Positions 7,149 through 15,566 of a DNA stretch of 52,758 bases are shown here, piece by piece. Below the pieces are notes generated by a model, which saw only the letters and a list, made by a program, of their open reading frames with translations, searched no databases and was not told where the DNA came from. The stretch lies in NCBI RefSeq assembly GCF_900163635.1, contig NZ_FUID01000027.1, positions 1-52,758 of the forward strand, read 5' to 3'. Position 1 is the stretch's first letter; every line of letters starts with the position of its first letter. A program made the translations under genes and the position numbers. The stretch comes from Leucobacter sp. 7(1). Its GTDB lineage: Bacteria > Actinomycetota > Actinomycetes > Actinomycetales > Microbacteriaceae.

Positions 7149-8369
7149 GTGCAGCTTCGACCCCCACTCACTCTCGCCGCCCTTGTGGTGGCCGGCGCCT
7201 TGACGCTGACGGGCTGTGTGCCCAACGCGGGTACCGGTTCCGGCGCAGCCACCGCGCTGACCGTCGACTCCGGTGCCGACAGCTGCGCCGTCAGCGCGGC
7301 GACCGCTCCGAGCGGCCCCATTACCTTCACCGTGACAAACTCCGGAGACAAAGTCACCGAGTTCTACGTGCTCGCGGAGAACGAACTCAGCATCGTCGGG
7401 GAAGTGGAGAACATCGCGCCCGGATCGAGCCGCGACCTCACGCTCGTGGCGCAGCCCGGCGACTACTTCACAGTCTGCAAGCCCGGCATGGTCGGCGCGG
7501 GGATCGGCCAGACGCCTTTCACCGTCACTGGCGAGACGGTTGCGGCGAACGCGGATGATGCCGAGGCCGAGGCCGCCGCGGTAGCGAGTTACACAGCCTA
7601 TGTGAAGAGCCAGGCCGCCGAACTGCTGCCGCAGGTCGAAGCCTTTGTGGCCGCGTACACCGCGGGCGATGACGCCGAGGCGAGGCGCCTGTTCCCGCTC
7701 GCGCGGGTGAGCTACGAGCGGATCGAGCCGACCGCCGAGCAGTTCGGAGATCTTGATCCGTCGATCGACTACCGCAAGCCCGGTGCCGAGGCAGAGGGGC
7801 TGCCGTTCACCGGCTTCCACCGGATCGAGATGGACCTCTGGCTCGATGCAGCACAGCAGAATTATCCGGATGAGGCGATCAACGCGCTGACCTCGGCGGA
7901 GCGCGTGACGCTTGGGGAGCAGCTCGTGACCGACATCACCTCGCTCTACGACCTGGTGCACTCAGAGGACTTCACGCTTACTCTGAGCGACATCACAAAT
8001 GGCGCGATCGGTCTGCTCGACGAGATCGCTGCGCCGGACGGCAAACTGCCGGGCGAGGAAAACGAGTTCGCGCACACCGACTTGTACGACTTCACCGCGA
8101 ACGTCGAGGGCGCGCAGGTCGCGTACGAGTCAGTGCGAGAGATCGCTGCGTCGAAGGGCGCAGAGGGGGCCGAGCTCACGAAGACGCTTGACGCCCAGTT
8201 CGCCGGGATGCTCGAACTGCTCGCCGAGTACGGCGACTACGAGGCCGGATTCGTTGACTACTCCACTGTGGATCAGGCCGCGCGCGGCGAGCTCGGCGCG
8301 CAGCTGAACGCCCTCAGTGAGCCCCTGTCGCAGCTCACGCACACGGTACTCGGAGTCAGCGCTGAATAG
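7149..8369 (+). CDS. efeO: EfeO, iron-binding lipoprotein (cupredoxin plus M75 domain)
   Basis: Extracytoplasmic component that captures iron for EfeU. The GTG at 7149 has a good AAGGAGAA site. A lipoprotein signal peptide ends in LTLTGC with Cys23 as the lipidated residue. Residues about 35-130 form the EfeO-type cupredoxin domain (PITFTVTNSGDKVTEFYV, with a Cys near 110), and about 145-405 the M75 imelysin-like helical domain, with the HxxE metal motif at His224-Glu227 (GFHRIEMDLW). The length of 406 is usual for two-domain EfeO. It overlaps efeB by eight bases if efeB starts at the CTG at 8362. Confidence 0.93.
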   Translation: MQLRPPLTLAALVVAGALTLTGCVPNAGTGSGAATALTVDSGADSCAVSAATAPSGPITFTVTNSGDKVTEFYVLAENELSIVGEVENIAPGSSRDLTLVAQPGDYFTVCKPGMVGAGIGQTPFTVTGETVAANADDAEAEAAAVASYTAYVKSQAAELLPQVEAFVAAYTAGDDAEARRLFPLARVSYERIEPTAEQFGDLDPSIDYRKPGAEAEGLPFTGFHRIEMDLWLDAAQQNYPDEAINALTSAERVTLGEQLVTDITSLYDLVHSEDFTLTLSDITNGAIGLLDEIAAPDGKLPGEENEFAHTDLYDFTANVEGAQVAYESVREIAASKGAEGAELTKTLDAQFAGMLELLAEYGDYEAGFVDYSTVDQAARGELGAQLNALSEPLSQLTHTVLGVSAE

Positions 8370-9684
8370 GCGCGGCGCGGGATCGACGCCCGGCGGATCG
8401 TCAGATTCGCCGGGCGATCGCCGGGTGAGCCGGCGCGGCCTGTTCGGGCTCGTGGGCACGGGGGCCGCGGGACTCGCCGTCGGCGGCCTCGGCGGTGTGG
8501 CGATCGCGGGTGCCACGGGTCTTGGCGCGAGCGCGGCAGACGGTGTCGGATCCGGCACCGTTTCGTTTACGGGCAGCCACCAGGCGGGTATTGTCACGCC
8601 CGCGCAGGATCGCTTGCACTTCGCGAGTTTCTCGCTGCTGCGCGGCGTGGACCGTGCCGGCCTGATCGCGCTGCTGCGCGATTGGACCGATGCCGCCGAG
8701 CAGCTCACGCGCGGGGAAGAGATCGGCGCGGGCGGCGCAGTCGATGGGCCGCCGCTCGCCCCACCCGCCGATACCGGCGAAGCGCTGGGGTTGAACGCGG
8801 CGCACCTCACCCTCACCTTCGGGTTCGGGCGGACGCTGTTCGCCACCGCTGACGGGCACGATCGCTTTGGCCTCGCGGAGCGGCTCCCCGCGGAATTCCT
8901 GGAGTTGCCCCCGTTCGCGTTCGACCTCCTTGACGAGGGGAGCACCGGCGGTGATCTCTGCGTGCAGGCGTGCGCGGATGATCCGCAGGTTGCGGTGCAC
9001 GCAATTCGGAATCTCAGCAGGATCGCCATGGGTCGGGCCCGGATCGTGTGGAGCCAGCTCGGATTTGGGCGCACAGCGTCCACATCAGTCAGTCAGGACA
9101 CGCCCCGCAACCTGTTTGGTTTCAAAGACGGCACCGCCAACGTGATGGCCGAGGACCAGGACGGGCTCGCGGATCACATCTGGGTTCCGGAGTCGCACCC
9201 ACAGGAGTGGTTGCGCGGCGGGAGCTACCTTGTCGCGCGCAAGATCGCCATGACGATCGAGACATGGGATCGGGCATCGCTGGACGAACAGGAGCGGATT
9301 GTGGGCCGCACCAAGGGCGAGGGCGGGCCGCTCTCAGGAGGTGCCGAGTTTGACGCCCCCAACTTCGCGGCTGTCTCGACCGCCGGCGGTCCTGCGATTG
9401 CGACGGATGCTCACGTGCGGCTTGCGCACCCCGAGCAGAACGACGGTGCGCGGATGCTGCGCCGCGGCTACAACTACGTTGATGGCTCGAATCCGCTTGG
9501 ACAGCTCGGTGCCGGCCTCTTTTTCATCAGTTTCCAGAATGATCCGGCAACGTTTGTCCGCGTCCAGCAGAGCCTCAAGGCTGACAGCATGAACGAGTAC
9601 CTGCGCCACGTCGGCTCGGGACTGTGGGCGATTCCGCGCGGGATCGCGCCGGGGGAGTACGTCGGTCAGGCGCTCTTCGGGTAG
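8362..9684 (+). CDS. efeB: EfeB, Tat-exported dye-decolourising haem peroxidase
   Basis: Haem peroxidase of the DyP family that works with EfeU and EfeO outside the membrane. A twin-arginine signal (VSRRGLFGLVGTGAAG) leads the protein. The catalytic GFKDGT motif is at bases 9118-9135, DAHVRLAHP carries the likely haem-ligand His, and RRGYNY follows. The start is uncertain. CTG at 8362 has GGAG six bases upstream and overlaps efeO by eight bases; GTG at 8425 starts right at the SRRGLF motif but lacks a ribosome site; GTG at 8317 would overlap efeO by 53 bases. I prefer 8362. The 3-prime end overlaps the convergent gene by 19 bp. Confidence 0.9.
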   Translation: MNRRGAGSTPGGSSDSPGDRRVSRRGLFGLVGTGAAGLAVGGLGGVAIAGATGLGASAADGVGSGTVSFTGSHQAGIVTPAQDRLHFASFSLLRGVDRAGLIALLRDWTDAAEQLTRGEEIGAGGAVDGPPLAPPADTGEALGLNAAHLTLTFGFGRTLFATADGHDRFGLAERLPAEFLELPPFAFDLLDEGSTGGDLCVQACADDPQVAVHAIRNLSRIAMGRARIVWSQLGFGRTASTSVSQDTPRNLFGFKDGTANVMAEDQDGLADHIWVPESHPQEWLRGGSYLVARKIAMTIETWDRASLDEQERIVGRTKGEGGPLSGGAEFDAPNFAAVSTAGGPAIATDAHVRLAHPEQNDGARMLRRGYNYVDGSNPLGQLGAGLFFISFQNDPATFVRVQQSLKADSMNEYLRHVGSGLWAIPRGIAPGEYVGQALFG

Positions 9685-9998
9685 CGCCGGCCCCACAGCC
9701 ACGCGCCCAGCCCCAGCACCACGCAGGCGAGCAGACAGATCCCGCCGATCGCCCCGTCGCTGAGCCCGAGGAACGCGGTCAGCACGGGGTGGTCCGCAGC
9801 GGTCTCTGCATCGGCCTCCCACCAGCGATCCGACCCCCGCACGGAGCCTCCGACCCGACGTTCGGTGAGTGGTAGCTCACGCGCCAGCGCCGGCCGGATC
9901 AGGCCGTTGATGACGGTCCCGATGAACAGCGGGGAAACTCCGATGAGGGTCTGCACCCGGAAGCGCCGCCGTGCGCGCGGGTCCGTCTTCTCGCCCAT
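9666..9998 (-). CDS. small hypothetical membrane protein with two hydrophobic segments
   Basis: A 110-residue frame with a basic N terminus (MGEKTDPRARRRFRV), a hydrophobic segment at about 17-33, a polar region of about 45 residues, a second segment at about 80-103 and a final WGRRYPKSA. This inside-out-inside pattern and the membrane-proximal arginines are those of a real membrane protein rather than a shadow. GGGGG lies about eight bases before the ATG. It converges on efeB with a 19-bp overlap of the 3-prime ends. No family recognised. Confidence 0.55.
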   Translation of the reverse strand: MGEKTDPRARRRFRVQTLIGVSPLFIGTVINGLIRPALARELPLTERRVGGSVRGSDRWWEADAETAADHPVLTAFLGLSDGAIGGICLLACVVLGLGAWLWGRRYPKSA

Positions 9999-10013
9999 GT
10001 GTCGTACCCCCAG

Positions 10014-10065
10014 TGCTGTCTGCGGCAGGCCACGGACGCGGGACCGCGAAATGCCGCAGACAGCA
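10014..10065. repeat. 14-bp perfect inverted repeat between two minus-strand genes
   Basis: TGCTGTCTGCGGCA (10014-10027) is the exact reverse complement of TGCCGCAGACAGCA (10052-10065), with a 24-nt spacer. It lies after the stop of the APC permease gene (ends 10095) and just before the start of the small gene at 9998. It could end permease transcription or control the small gene. Confidence 0.6.
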
Positions 10066-10094
10066 GTGTAGAGGGTGGTGCGGCCAGGCGCAGG

Positions 10095-11432
10095 CTATGC
10101 GCCGTCGCTGATGCTCGGGATGGGGCGCCGGAATCCGCGGGTCACCCAAGCAAGAACGCCGACGCCGAGTACAAGCCAGCCTGCCCCGAACATGAATGCA
10201 GTTTCATGGAGCTGTGAGAACAGGTAGAGGTCGGTCAGGATTCCACCCACCGCGGCCGTCGCCAGTACAGCGGTGAGCCACCGCGGCACCTCAGATCGTC
10301 GTCGCCATAGGAAACGGAGGCAGGCGATGTTGACGAGGGCGAATGAGAGGAATGCTCCGAAGTTGATCAGGGATGTTGCGCGCTCAAGATCGAGTCCCGA
10401 CCCCATGATGCCTATGGCTGCGATGATCAGGATGTTCACCCAAGGCACCCGGAAGGTCCTGCTCAAGCGACCGAAGATCGTGCCGGGGAGTGCCCCGTCG
10501 CGGCCGATCACAAACAACAAACGGCTCGATGTCGCTTGGATAGCGATCCCCGACCCGAAGCCCGCCACGATACTGAGCAGATTTGTCACGTCGGCAAACA
10601 CCTGGCCTCCCGCGGCGACGGACATCGTGTAGCCCGCGATGTCTGGATCATCGAACTGGCCGCCCGGGTGCATCAGCTGCATGACGAAGGACACGCCTAC
10701 GAAGATCACCCCGCCAATGAGGACAACCGCGACGATGCCCACGGGGATATTGCGGCGCGGATTTCGTGTTTCCTCGCTGAGCGTACTGACCGCATCGAAT
10801 CCGAGGAACGAGTAGGCGGCTACAGCCGCGGCTGTGCCAATTGCGGTAAGTGAGGTGTCGGAGTTCCAGATCGCATCACCGGCGCGGGCACCCAGGTCAA
10901 CATCTGCGATCGAGAATACAGCGACCGCGATGACGAGTGTCATTGCGGCGACCGTGGCCATCGCGACCACGGTGAGCCAGGTGTTGACGCGGCTTGCCAG
11001 CGAGATCCCCAAGAGATTGATCGCGGTGGTGAGGCCAACATTGATGAGGAGCCACACCCAGATCGGGATTGCTGGGAATTGGGCGTTGAGGTAGATCGAT
11101 TGGATCAGCCACGCAACCATCGGGAGGAACAAATAGTCGAGCAGGATCAGCCAGCCCGCGAAGAACCCCAGTGGTCTGCCGAGCACGTTACCCACGTAAC
11201 TGTAGGAGGAACCTGACGTCGGGAAGGCGCGGGAGAGCGTCGCGTAGGACACCGCGGTCAGGCTCATGGCAAGCGTCGCGACAAGGTACGCCGTGGGCGC
11301 AACTCCATGACTGGCCTGCGATACGACCCCGAACGTGGACGTGACCACACCGGGCGCCATATAGGCGAGCCCGAAAAAGATGACGCCGAGTAGACCGAGG
11401 CGAGTGAGGAGCGTGGTGGGAGCTGCGGACAT
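10095..11432 (-). CDS. APC-superfamily amino acid/amine permease
   Basis: A 445-residue inner-membrane transporter with about 12 hydrophobic helices. The N terminus LGVIFFGLAYMAPGVVTSTFG, the TM3 region TSGSSYSYVGNVLGRPLG and FLGFDAVSTLSEETRNPRRNIP are characteristic of APC transporters, closest in style to the amino-acid/putrescine branch. The ATG shares one base with the stop of the upstream hydrolase gene (TAATG), so the two are translationally coupled. Substrate cannot be named; the neighbouring amidase-like enzyme suggests a nitrogen compound or an amide product. Probably controlled by the divergent TetR gene. Confidence 0.88.
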   Translation of the reverse strand: MSAAPTTLLTRLGLLGVIFFGLAYMAPGVVTSTFGVVSQASHGVAPTAYLVATLAMSLTAVSYATLSRAFPTSGSSYSYVGNVLGRPLGFFAGWLILLDYLFLPMVAWLIQSIYLNAQFPAIPIWVWLLINVGLTTAINLLGISLASRVNTWLTVVAMATVAAMTLVIAVAVFSIADVDLGARAGDAIWNSDTSLTAIGTAAAVAAYSFLGFDAVSTLSEETRNPRRNIPVGIVAVVLIGGVIFVGVSFVMQLMHPGGQFDDPDIAGYTMSVAAGGQVFADVTNLLSIVAGFGSGIAIQATSSRLLFVIGRDGALPGTIFGRLSRTFRVPWVNILIIAAIGIMGSGLDLERATSLINFGAFLSFALVNIACLRFLWRRRSEVPRWLTAVLATAAVGGILTDLYLFSQLHETAFMFGAGWLVLGVGVLAWVTRGFRRPIPSISDGA

Positions 11433-12310
11433 TACCGGATCCCCTCACCGCGCGAGGGCGTCCACCGGCTCGGGGCAATTTCGCCCGCGTACAGGGGCAA
11501 CGGGATCGTGGCATCGGGATCTCGGAATTGGTGCCAGGGGCGGGAGACGCCCGCGGTGCCCTCCGTCTGCACGCGCGCAGCGGCACCGAGATCGATCACC
11601 GCGGTCAGGATCTCTTCGCTCGCGTCAGGGGAAGACGCAACGACGGTGCCGGCCGGATCAGCGATCAACGATCGCCCCCGACCAGTGGGGGCGGCGGCGT
11701 TGACCGATGCCACCCAGACCTGGTTCATGATCGCGTTGCCGCGCACAATAGTGAGTTCTTGCTCGCGGTCCGAGGTGCCCGTTTGTACGAGGTTCAGGAC
11801 CAGGTCGGCACCGAGCCATGCGAGGTGTCGCGTGTGCTCGGGAAACCAGATGTCGTAACAGATGGAGAGCCCGATGCGGCCGATCCCGGGCACCTCGAAT
11901 ACCTCGAACGTGCCCCCGGGGTGCGAGAGTTCAGCTGGTCGCCAGGGGAACATCTTGCGGTAGCTTGCGACGCGCTCGCCGTCGGGGCTGTACACAAGGG
12001 CGGTGTTGTGTACGTCACCGCTTGCCGCGCGCTCGTAGACAGTCCCGGGGACAAGCCAGATACCCAGCTCGCGAGCCAGCGCGCCGAGGCGTGCGAACGC
12101 GGCATCGTCGACGGCGCGGGCGAGTGGGAAGTTCGGCTTGTGGGCCTGATCCGGTTCGAGGTGAAACTCGGGGAACACCCAGAGATCGAAGCCGGGATGT
12201 CTCTCAACGAGCGCGCGAAGCTGGTGTTCGAAGCCGCCGCTCGCGAAGGTCTCAATGTGGGCTGTCTGGGCAAGGGCAATTCGTACTATCTGCGGCACTG
12301 CAGTCTCCAT
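11432..12310 (-). CDS. carbon-nitrogen hydrolase (nitrilase superfamily)
   Basis: A 292-residue cytosolic hydrolase with the Glu-Lys-Cys triad of the superfamily: Glu48 (WVFPEFH), Lys119 (SYRKMFPW) and Cys151 (LSICYDIWFPE). Members hydrolyse amides or nitriles, and some act in polyamine or amide nitrogen scavenging; the exact substrate is not shown here. It is the first gene of a two-gene operon with the APC permease. Its start codon lies inside the 31-bp palindrome at 12308-12338, consistent with direct control by the divergent TetR protein. Confidence 0.88.
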   Translation of the reverse strand: METAVPQIVRIALAQTAHIETFASGGFEHQLRALVERHPGFDLWVFPEFHLEPDQAHKPNFPLARAVDDAAFARLGALARELGIWLVPGTVYERAASGDVHNTALVYSPDGERVASYRKMFPWRPAELSHPGGTFEVFEVPGIGRIGLSICYDIWFPEHTRHLAWLGADLVLNLVQTGTSDREQELTIVRGNAIMNQVWVASVNAAAPTGRGRSLIADPAGTVVASSPDASEEILTAVIDLGAAARVQTEGTAGVSRPWHQFRDPDATIPLPLYAGEIAPSRWTPSRGEGIR

Positions 12311-12338
12311 TCGTTTGTTAAACTTTAAGTAAAGAATG
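12308..12338. promoter_or_regulatory. 31-bp imperfect palindrome, candidate TetR operator
   Basis: Left half CATTCGTTTGTTAAA (12308-12322) and right half TTTAAGTAAAGAATG (12324-12338) match as an inverted repeat at 12 of 15 positions around C12323. It is AT-rich against a GC-rich background, overlaps the hydrolase start codon and lies 30 bp before the TetR start. Confidence 0.6.
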
Positions 12339-12368
12339 CCGAATCGCCAAATCTGTCAGAATCGATGC

Positions 12369-12992
12369 ATGGCGAGACCGAGAAAGCAGGAGCAGCGCAG
12401 GGGAGAGATTGTAGCCGCGACCGCGCGTCTGCTCGTGGATCGGGGGATGGCGGCCGCGCGGCTCACCGACATTGCGAAGGAGATGGGCGTGACGCCCGCG
12501 TCGATTTCCTATTACTACCCTGACCTGATCGACCTCTACGCGGCGGCCTATGAAACGGCCACTACGGAGTACACCGAGCTGCGCCGGGCGCGAGTGGAGG
12601 AGTCCGTCGGTGCCCGTGAACGATTGCTCGCATGCCTCCAGCTCGGGATTCCGGAGCGTGGATCGGAATCGTTTGACGCGACGCTGCTCCTGATGGAGCT
12701 TTCCGCGGTGGGGACGCGAGAGCCGCGTTTCGGGGTCGCTGAAGCGGAGTTCGCCCGAGTGCAACTGGAGCTCCTAGAACAGCTCATCGCCGAGGGGCAG
12801 GCAGCCGGCGAGTTTCGTCCCCGATTCCCCGCGGCACACACCGCGCGGATGCTCCTGTCTGCGGAGGACGGTATTGCGCCCTCGGTGATTCTCGAACTCA
12901 CCTCGAGTGAAGAAGCTGTGCGGATGATGAGCGAACTCGCTGGCCTGCTGCTCGACTGTGAACTCGCACCTCGCGAGGACGGTGGGCGATGA
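12369..12992 (+). CDS. TetR-family transcriptional regulator
   Basis: A 207-residue regulator: an N-terminal TetR DNA-binding domain (RRGEIVAATARLLVDRGMAA, then LTDIAKEMGVTPASISYYYP as helix-turn-helix), followed by a variable helical ligand domain. The ATG at 12369 is chosen because MARPRKQEQRR is a typical family start and CAGAAT lies six bases upstream as a -10-like element; the in-frame ATG at 12336 falls inside the palindrome. It is divergent from the hydrolase/permease operon, the usual setting for a local repressor. Ligand unknown. Confidence 0.88.
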   Translation: MARPRKQEQRRGEIVAATARLLVDRGMAAARLTDIAKEMGVTPASISYYYPDLIDLYAAAYETATTEYTELRRARVEESVGARERLLACLQLGIPERGSESFDATLLLMELSAVGTREPRFGVAEAEFARVQLELLEQLIAEGQAAGEFRPRFPAAHTARMLLSAEDGIAPSVILELTSSEEAVRMMSELAGLLLDCELAPREDGGR

Positions 12993-12993
12993 T

Positions 12994-13023
12994 AGCCTGG
13001 CTGTGCGGGCGTTTGTCCGCACT
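12994..13023 (+). promoter_or_regulatory. candidate pnp promoter and leader hairpin
   Basis: TAGCCT at 12994-12999 predicts transcription from about 13006. GTGCGG (13004-13009) pairs with CCGCAC (13018-13023), so the leader of about 180 nt would open with a hairpin. pnp leaders of other bacteria carry stem-loops used in autoregulation; that role here is inference. The rest of 13024-13184 shows nothing else clear apart from the AAAGGAG ribosome site. Confidence 0.4.
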
Positions 13024-13184
13024 AACGATGAACCGAGCACACGGTGGCTGGTCTTCGGTGGTGGATCCCTCAGGGTGACCGTTGCGGCGGTGCGCTGAGT
13101 GGCCTTCCACTGTTGATCAGCACTCGCAGGCCGTCGGCGTCTGTGAGCGGTTGCTGCGTGCTCGCCTGAAGTAAAGGAGTACCC

Positions 13185-15446
13185 GTGGAGGGTCCTGAAA
13201 TCAAGTTCGCCGAGGCAGTCCTCGACAACGGTAAGTTCGGTAAGCGTACGATCCGTTTCGAAACCGGACGCCTCGCACAGCAGGCACAGGGCGCGGTTGC
13301 CGCGTACCTGGACGAGGAGACAATGCTCCTCTCCGCCACCAGCGCATCGAAGCAGCCGAAGGATCACTTCGACTTCTTCCCGCTCACGATCGACGTCGAA
13401 GAGCGCTCGTACGCCGCCGGCAAGATCCCCGGCTCGTTCTTCCGCCGCGAGGGCCGTCCCTCGACCGAGGCGATCCTCGTCTGCCGTCTGATCGACCGCC
13501 CTCTGCGCCCCTCCTTCGTGAGCGGCCTGCGCAACGAGGTCCAGGTTGTCATCACGGTGCTCTCGATCGCTCCGGGCGAGTTCTACGACGCTCTGGCAAT
13601 CAACGCGGCATCCGCGTCGACCCAGATCTCGGGCCTGCCGTTCTCCGGCCCCATCGCGGGCGTTCGCCTCGCGCTGATCGGTGATCAGTGGGTTGCGTTC
13701 CCCAACGTTGAGCAGCTGAAGGAGGCCGTCTTCGACCTCGTCGTCGCTGGCCGCGTCGTCACCGACAAGAACGGGAACGACGATGTCGCGATCATGATGG
13801 TCGAGGCAGAAGCCACGGAGCAGAGCTGGGAGCTCATCCGCGGCGGCGCCACGAAGCCGAACGAGGCCGTTGTGGCTGAGGGCCTGGACGCTGCAAAGCC
13901 GTTCATCGCTCAGCTCTGCAAGGCGCAGTCCGAGCTCGCAGCGCAGTCGGCAAAGGAGATCGCCGACTACCCGGTGTTCCTGCCCTACACCGACGAGGTG
14001 CTCGCAGCGGTTGACGCACTCGCACGCACCGAGCTCGCTCCGATCTACCAGATCGCGGACAAGCAGGAGCGCCAGAACGCTGACGACGCGCTGAAGGCTC
14101 GTGTGAAGGACGGCATCGCCGCCCAGGTTGAGGCCGGGACGCTTCCCGACTCGGCCAACGCGCAGGTCTCGGCCGCATACAAGTCGGTCACCAAGGACAT
14201 CGTCCGCAGCCGCGTGCTCAGCGAGGGCGTCCGCATGGACGGCCGTGGCACGAGCGACATCCGTGCGCTCGACGCCGAGGTCCAGGTCATCCCGCGCGTG
14301 CACGGCTCCGCGATCTTCCAGCGCGGCGAGACCCAGATCCTGGGTGTCACCACGCTGAACATGCTCAAGATGGAGCAGCAGATCGATTCGCTGTCGCCGA
14401 TCACGAGCAAGCGGTACCTGCACCACTACAATTTCCCGCCGTACTCGACCGGTGAGACCGGCCGTGTGGGCTCGCCGAAGCGTCGCGAGATCGGGCACGG
14501 CTTCCTTGCCGAGCGCGCCCTCGTGCCGGTGCTGCCGAGCCGCGAGGAGTTCCCCTACGCGATCCGTCAGGTCTCCGAGGCACTGTCCTCGAACGGCTCG
14601 ACGTCGATGGGCTCCGTCTGCGCATCGACGCTGTCGCTGCTGAACGCGGGCGTGCCGCTGCGCGCACCCGTTGCAGGCATCGCCATGGGCCTCGTCTCCG
14701 ACGAGCTGAACGGTGAGACCCGCTACGCGGCCCTCACCGACATCCTGGGCGCAGAGGACGCGCTTGGCGATATGGACTTCAAGGTCGCAGGTACCTCCGA
14801 GTTCATCACTGCTATCCAGCTCGACACCAAGCTCGACGGCCTCCCCGCCGACGTGCTGAAGGGTGCGCTGACCCAGGCTCACGAGGCTCGCCTCACGATC
14901 CTCAGCGTGCTGAACCAGGCGATCGACGCGCCCGACGAGATGGCACCGACCGCGCCTCGCGTGATCACTGTCAACATCCCGGTCGACAAGATCGGCGAGC
15001 TGATCGGCCCCAAGGGCAAGACGATCAACGGCATCCAGGACGAGACTGGCGCTGACATCTCGATCGATGACGACGGCACCGTCTACATCGGCGCGACCGA
15101 CGGCCCCGCGGCTGAGGCTGCGCGCGCGCAGGTCAACGCGATCGCGAACCCGCAGAACCCCGAGGTCGGCGAGCAGTACCTCGGCACCGTCGTGAAGAAC
15201 GCCGCCTTCGGTGCGTTCATCTCGCTGCTTCCGGGCAAGGACGGTCTGCTGCACATCTCCGAGGTGCGCAAGCTTGCCGGTGGCAAGCGCATCGAGAGCG
15301 TGGACGACGTGCTCTCGGTCGGCCAGAAGATCCTCGTGAAGATCACGAAGGTCGACGATCGCGGCAAGCTCTCGCTTGAGCCCGTGCTCGAGGAGCAGGC
15401 AGCTGAGGCCCCCGCGGCCGAGGCTGAGGCCCCCGCAGCGGAGTAA
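13185..15446 (+). CDS. pnp: polyribonucleotide nucleotidyltransferase (PNPase)
   Basis: Phosphorolytic 3-to-5-prime exoribonuclease central to mRNA decay; actinobacterial forms may also make (p)ppGpp. The 753 residues hold two RNase PH domains separated by a helical domain, then a KH domain ([19 protein letters not shown]) and an S1 domain ([19 protein letters not shown]). The tail is a short Ala/Glu/Pro repeat ([15 protein letters not shown]), a lineage feature. The GTG at 13185 has an AAAGGAG site at 13173-13179. rpsO, a common upstream neighbour, is not here. The gene ends at a strong terminator, separating it from the NYN gene. Confidence 0.97.
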   Translation: MEGPEIKFAEAVLDNGKFGKRTIRFETGRLAQQAQGAVAAYLDEETMLLSATSASKQPKDHFDFFPLTIDVEERSYAAGKIPGSFFRREGRPSTEAILVCRLIDRPLRPSFVSGLRNEVQVVITVLSIAPGEFYDALAINAASASTQISGLPFSGPIAGVRLALIGDQWVAFPNVEQLKEAVFDLVVAGRVVTDKNGNDDVAIMMVEAEATEQSWELIRGGATKPNEAVVAEGLDAAKPFIAQLCKAQSELAAQSAKEIADYPVFLPYTDEVLAAVDALARTELAPIYQIADKQERQNADDALKARVKDGIAAQVEAGTLPDSANAQVSAAYKSVTKDIVRSRVLSEGVRMDGRGTSDIRALDAEVQVIPRVHGSAIFQRGETQILGVTTLNMLKMEQQIDSLSPITSKRYLHHYNFPPYSTGETGRVGSPKRREIGHGFLAERALVPVLPSREEFPYAIRQVSEALSSNGSTSMGSVCASTLSLLNAGVPLRAPVAGIAMGLVSDELNGETRYAALTDILGAEDALGDMDFKVAGTSEFITAIQLDTKLDGLPADVLKGALTQAHEARLTILSVLNQAIDAPDEMAPTAPRVITVNIPVDKIGELIGPKGKTINGIQDETGADISIDDDGTVYIGATDGPAAEAARAQVNAIANPQNPEVGEQYLGTVVKNAAFGAFISLLPGKDGLLHISEVRKLAGGKRIESVDDVLSVGQKILVKITKVDDRGKLSLEPVLEEQAAEAPAAEAEAPAAE

Positions 15447-15477
15447 CCGCCGCGCCCGGGTGTGAGCCCGGATCGAC

Positions 15478-15519
15478 ACCGCGCCCGTCGCGCCCCACCA
15501 GGGGAGCGACGGGCGCGGT
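15478..15519 (+). terminator. pnp terminator
   Basis: ACCGCGCCCGTCGC (15478-15491) pairs perfectly with GCGACGGGCGCGGT (15506-15519); after one mismatch CCCC pairs with GGGG around an ACCA loop. It begins 31 bp after the pnp stop. Confidence 0.8.
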
Positions 15520-15566
15520 CGCGTCTGCGCGGTGACAGCGGGCCGCGAGCCTGTCAGACTGGGCGC

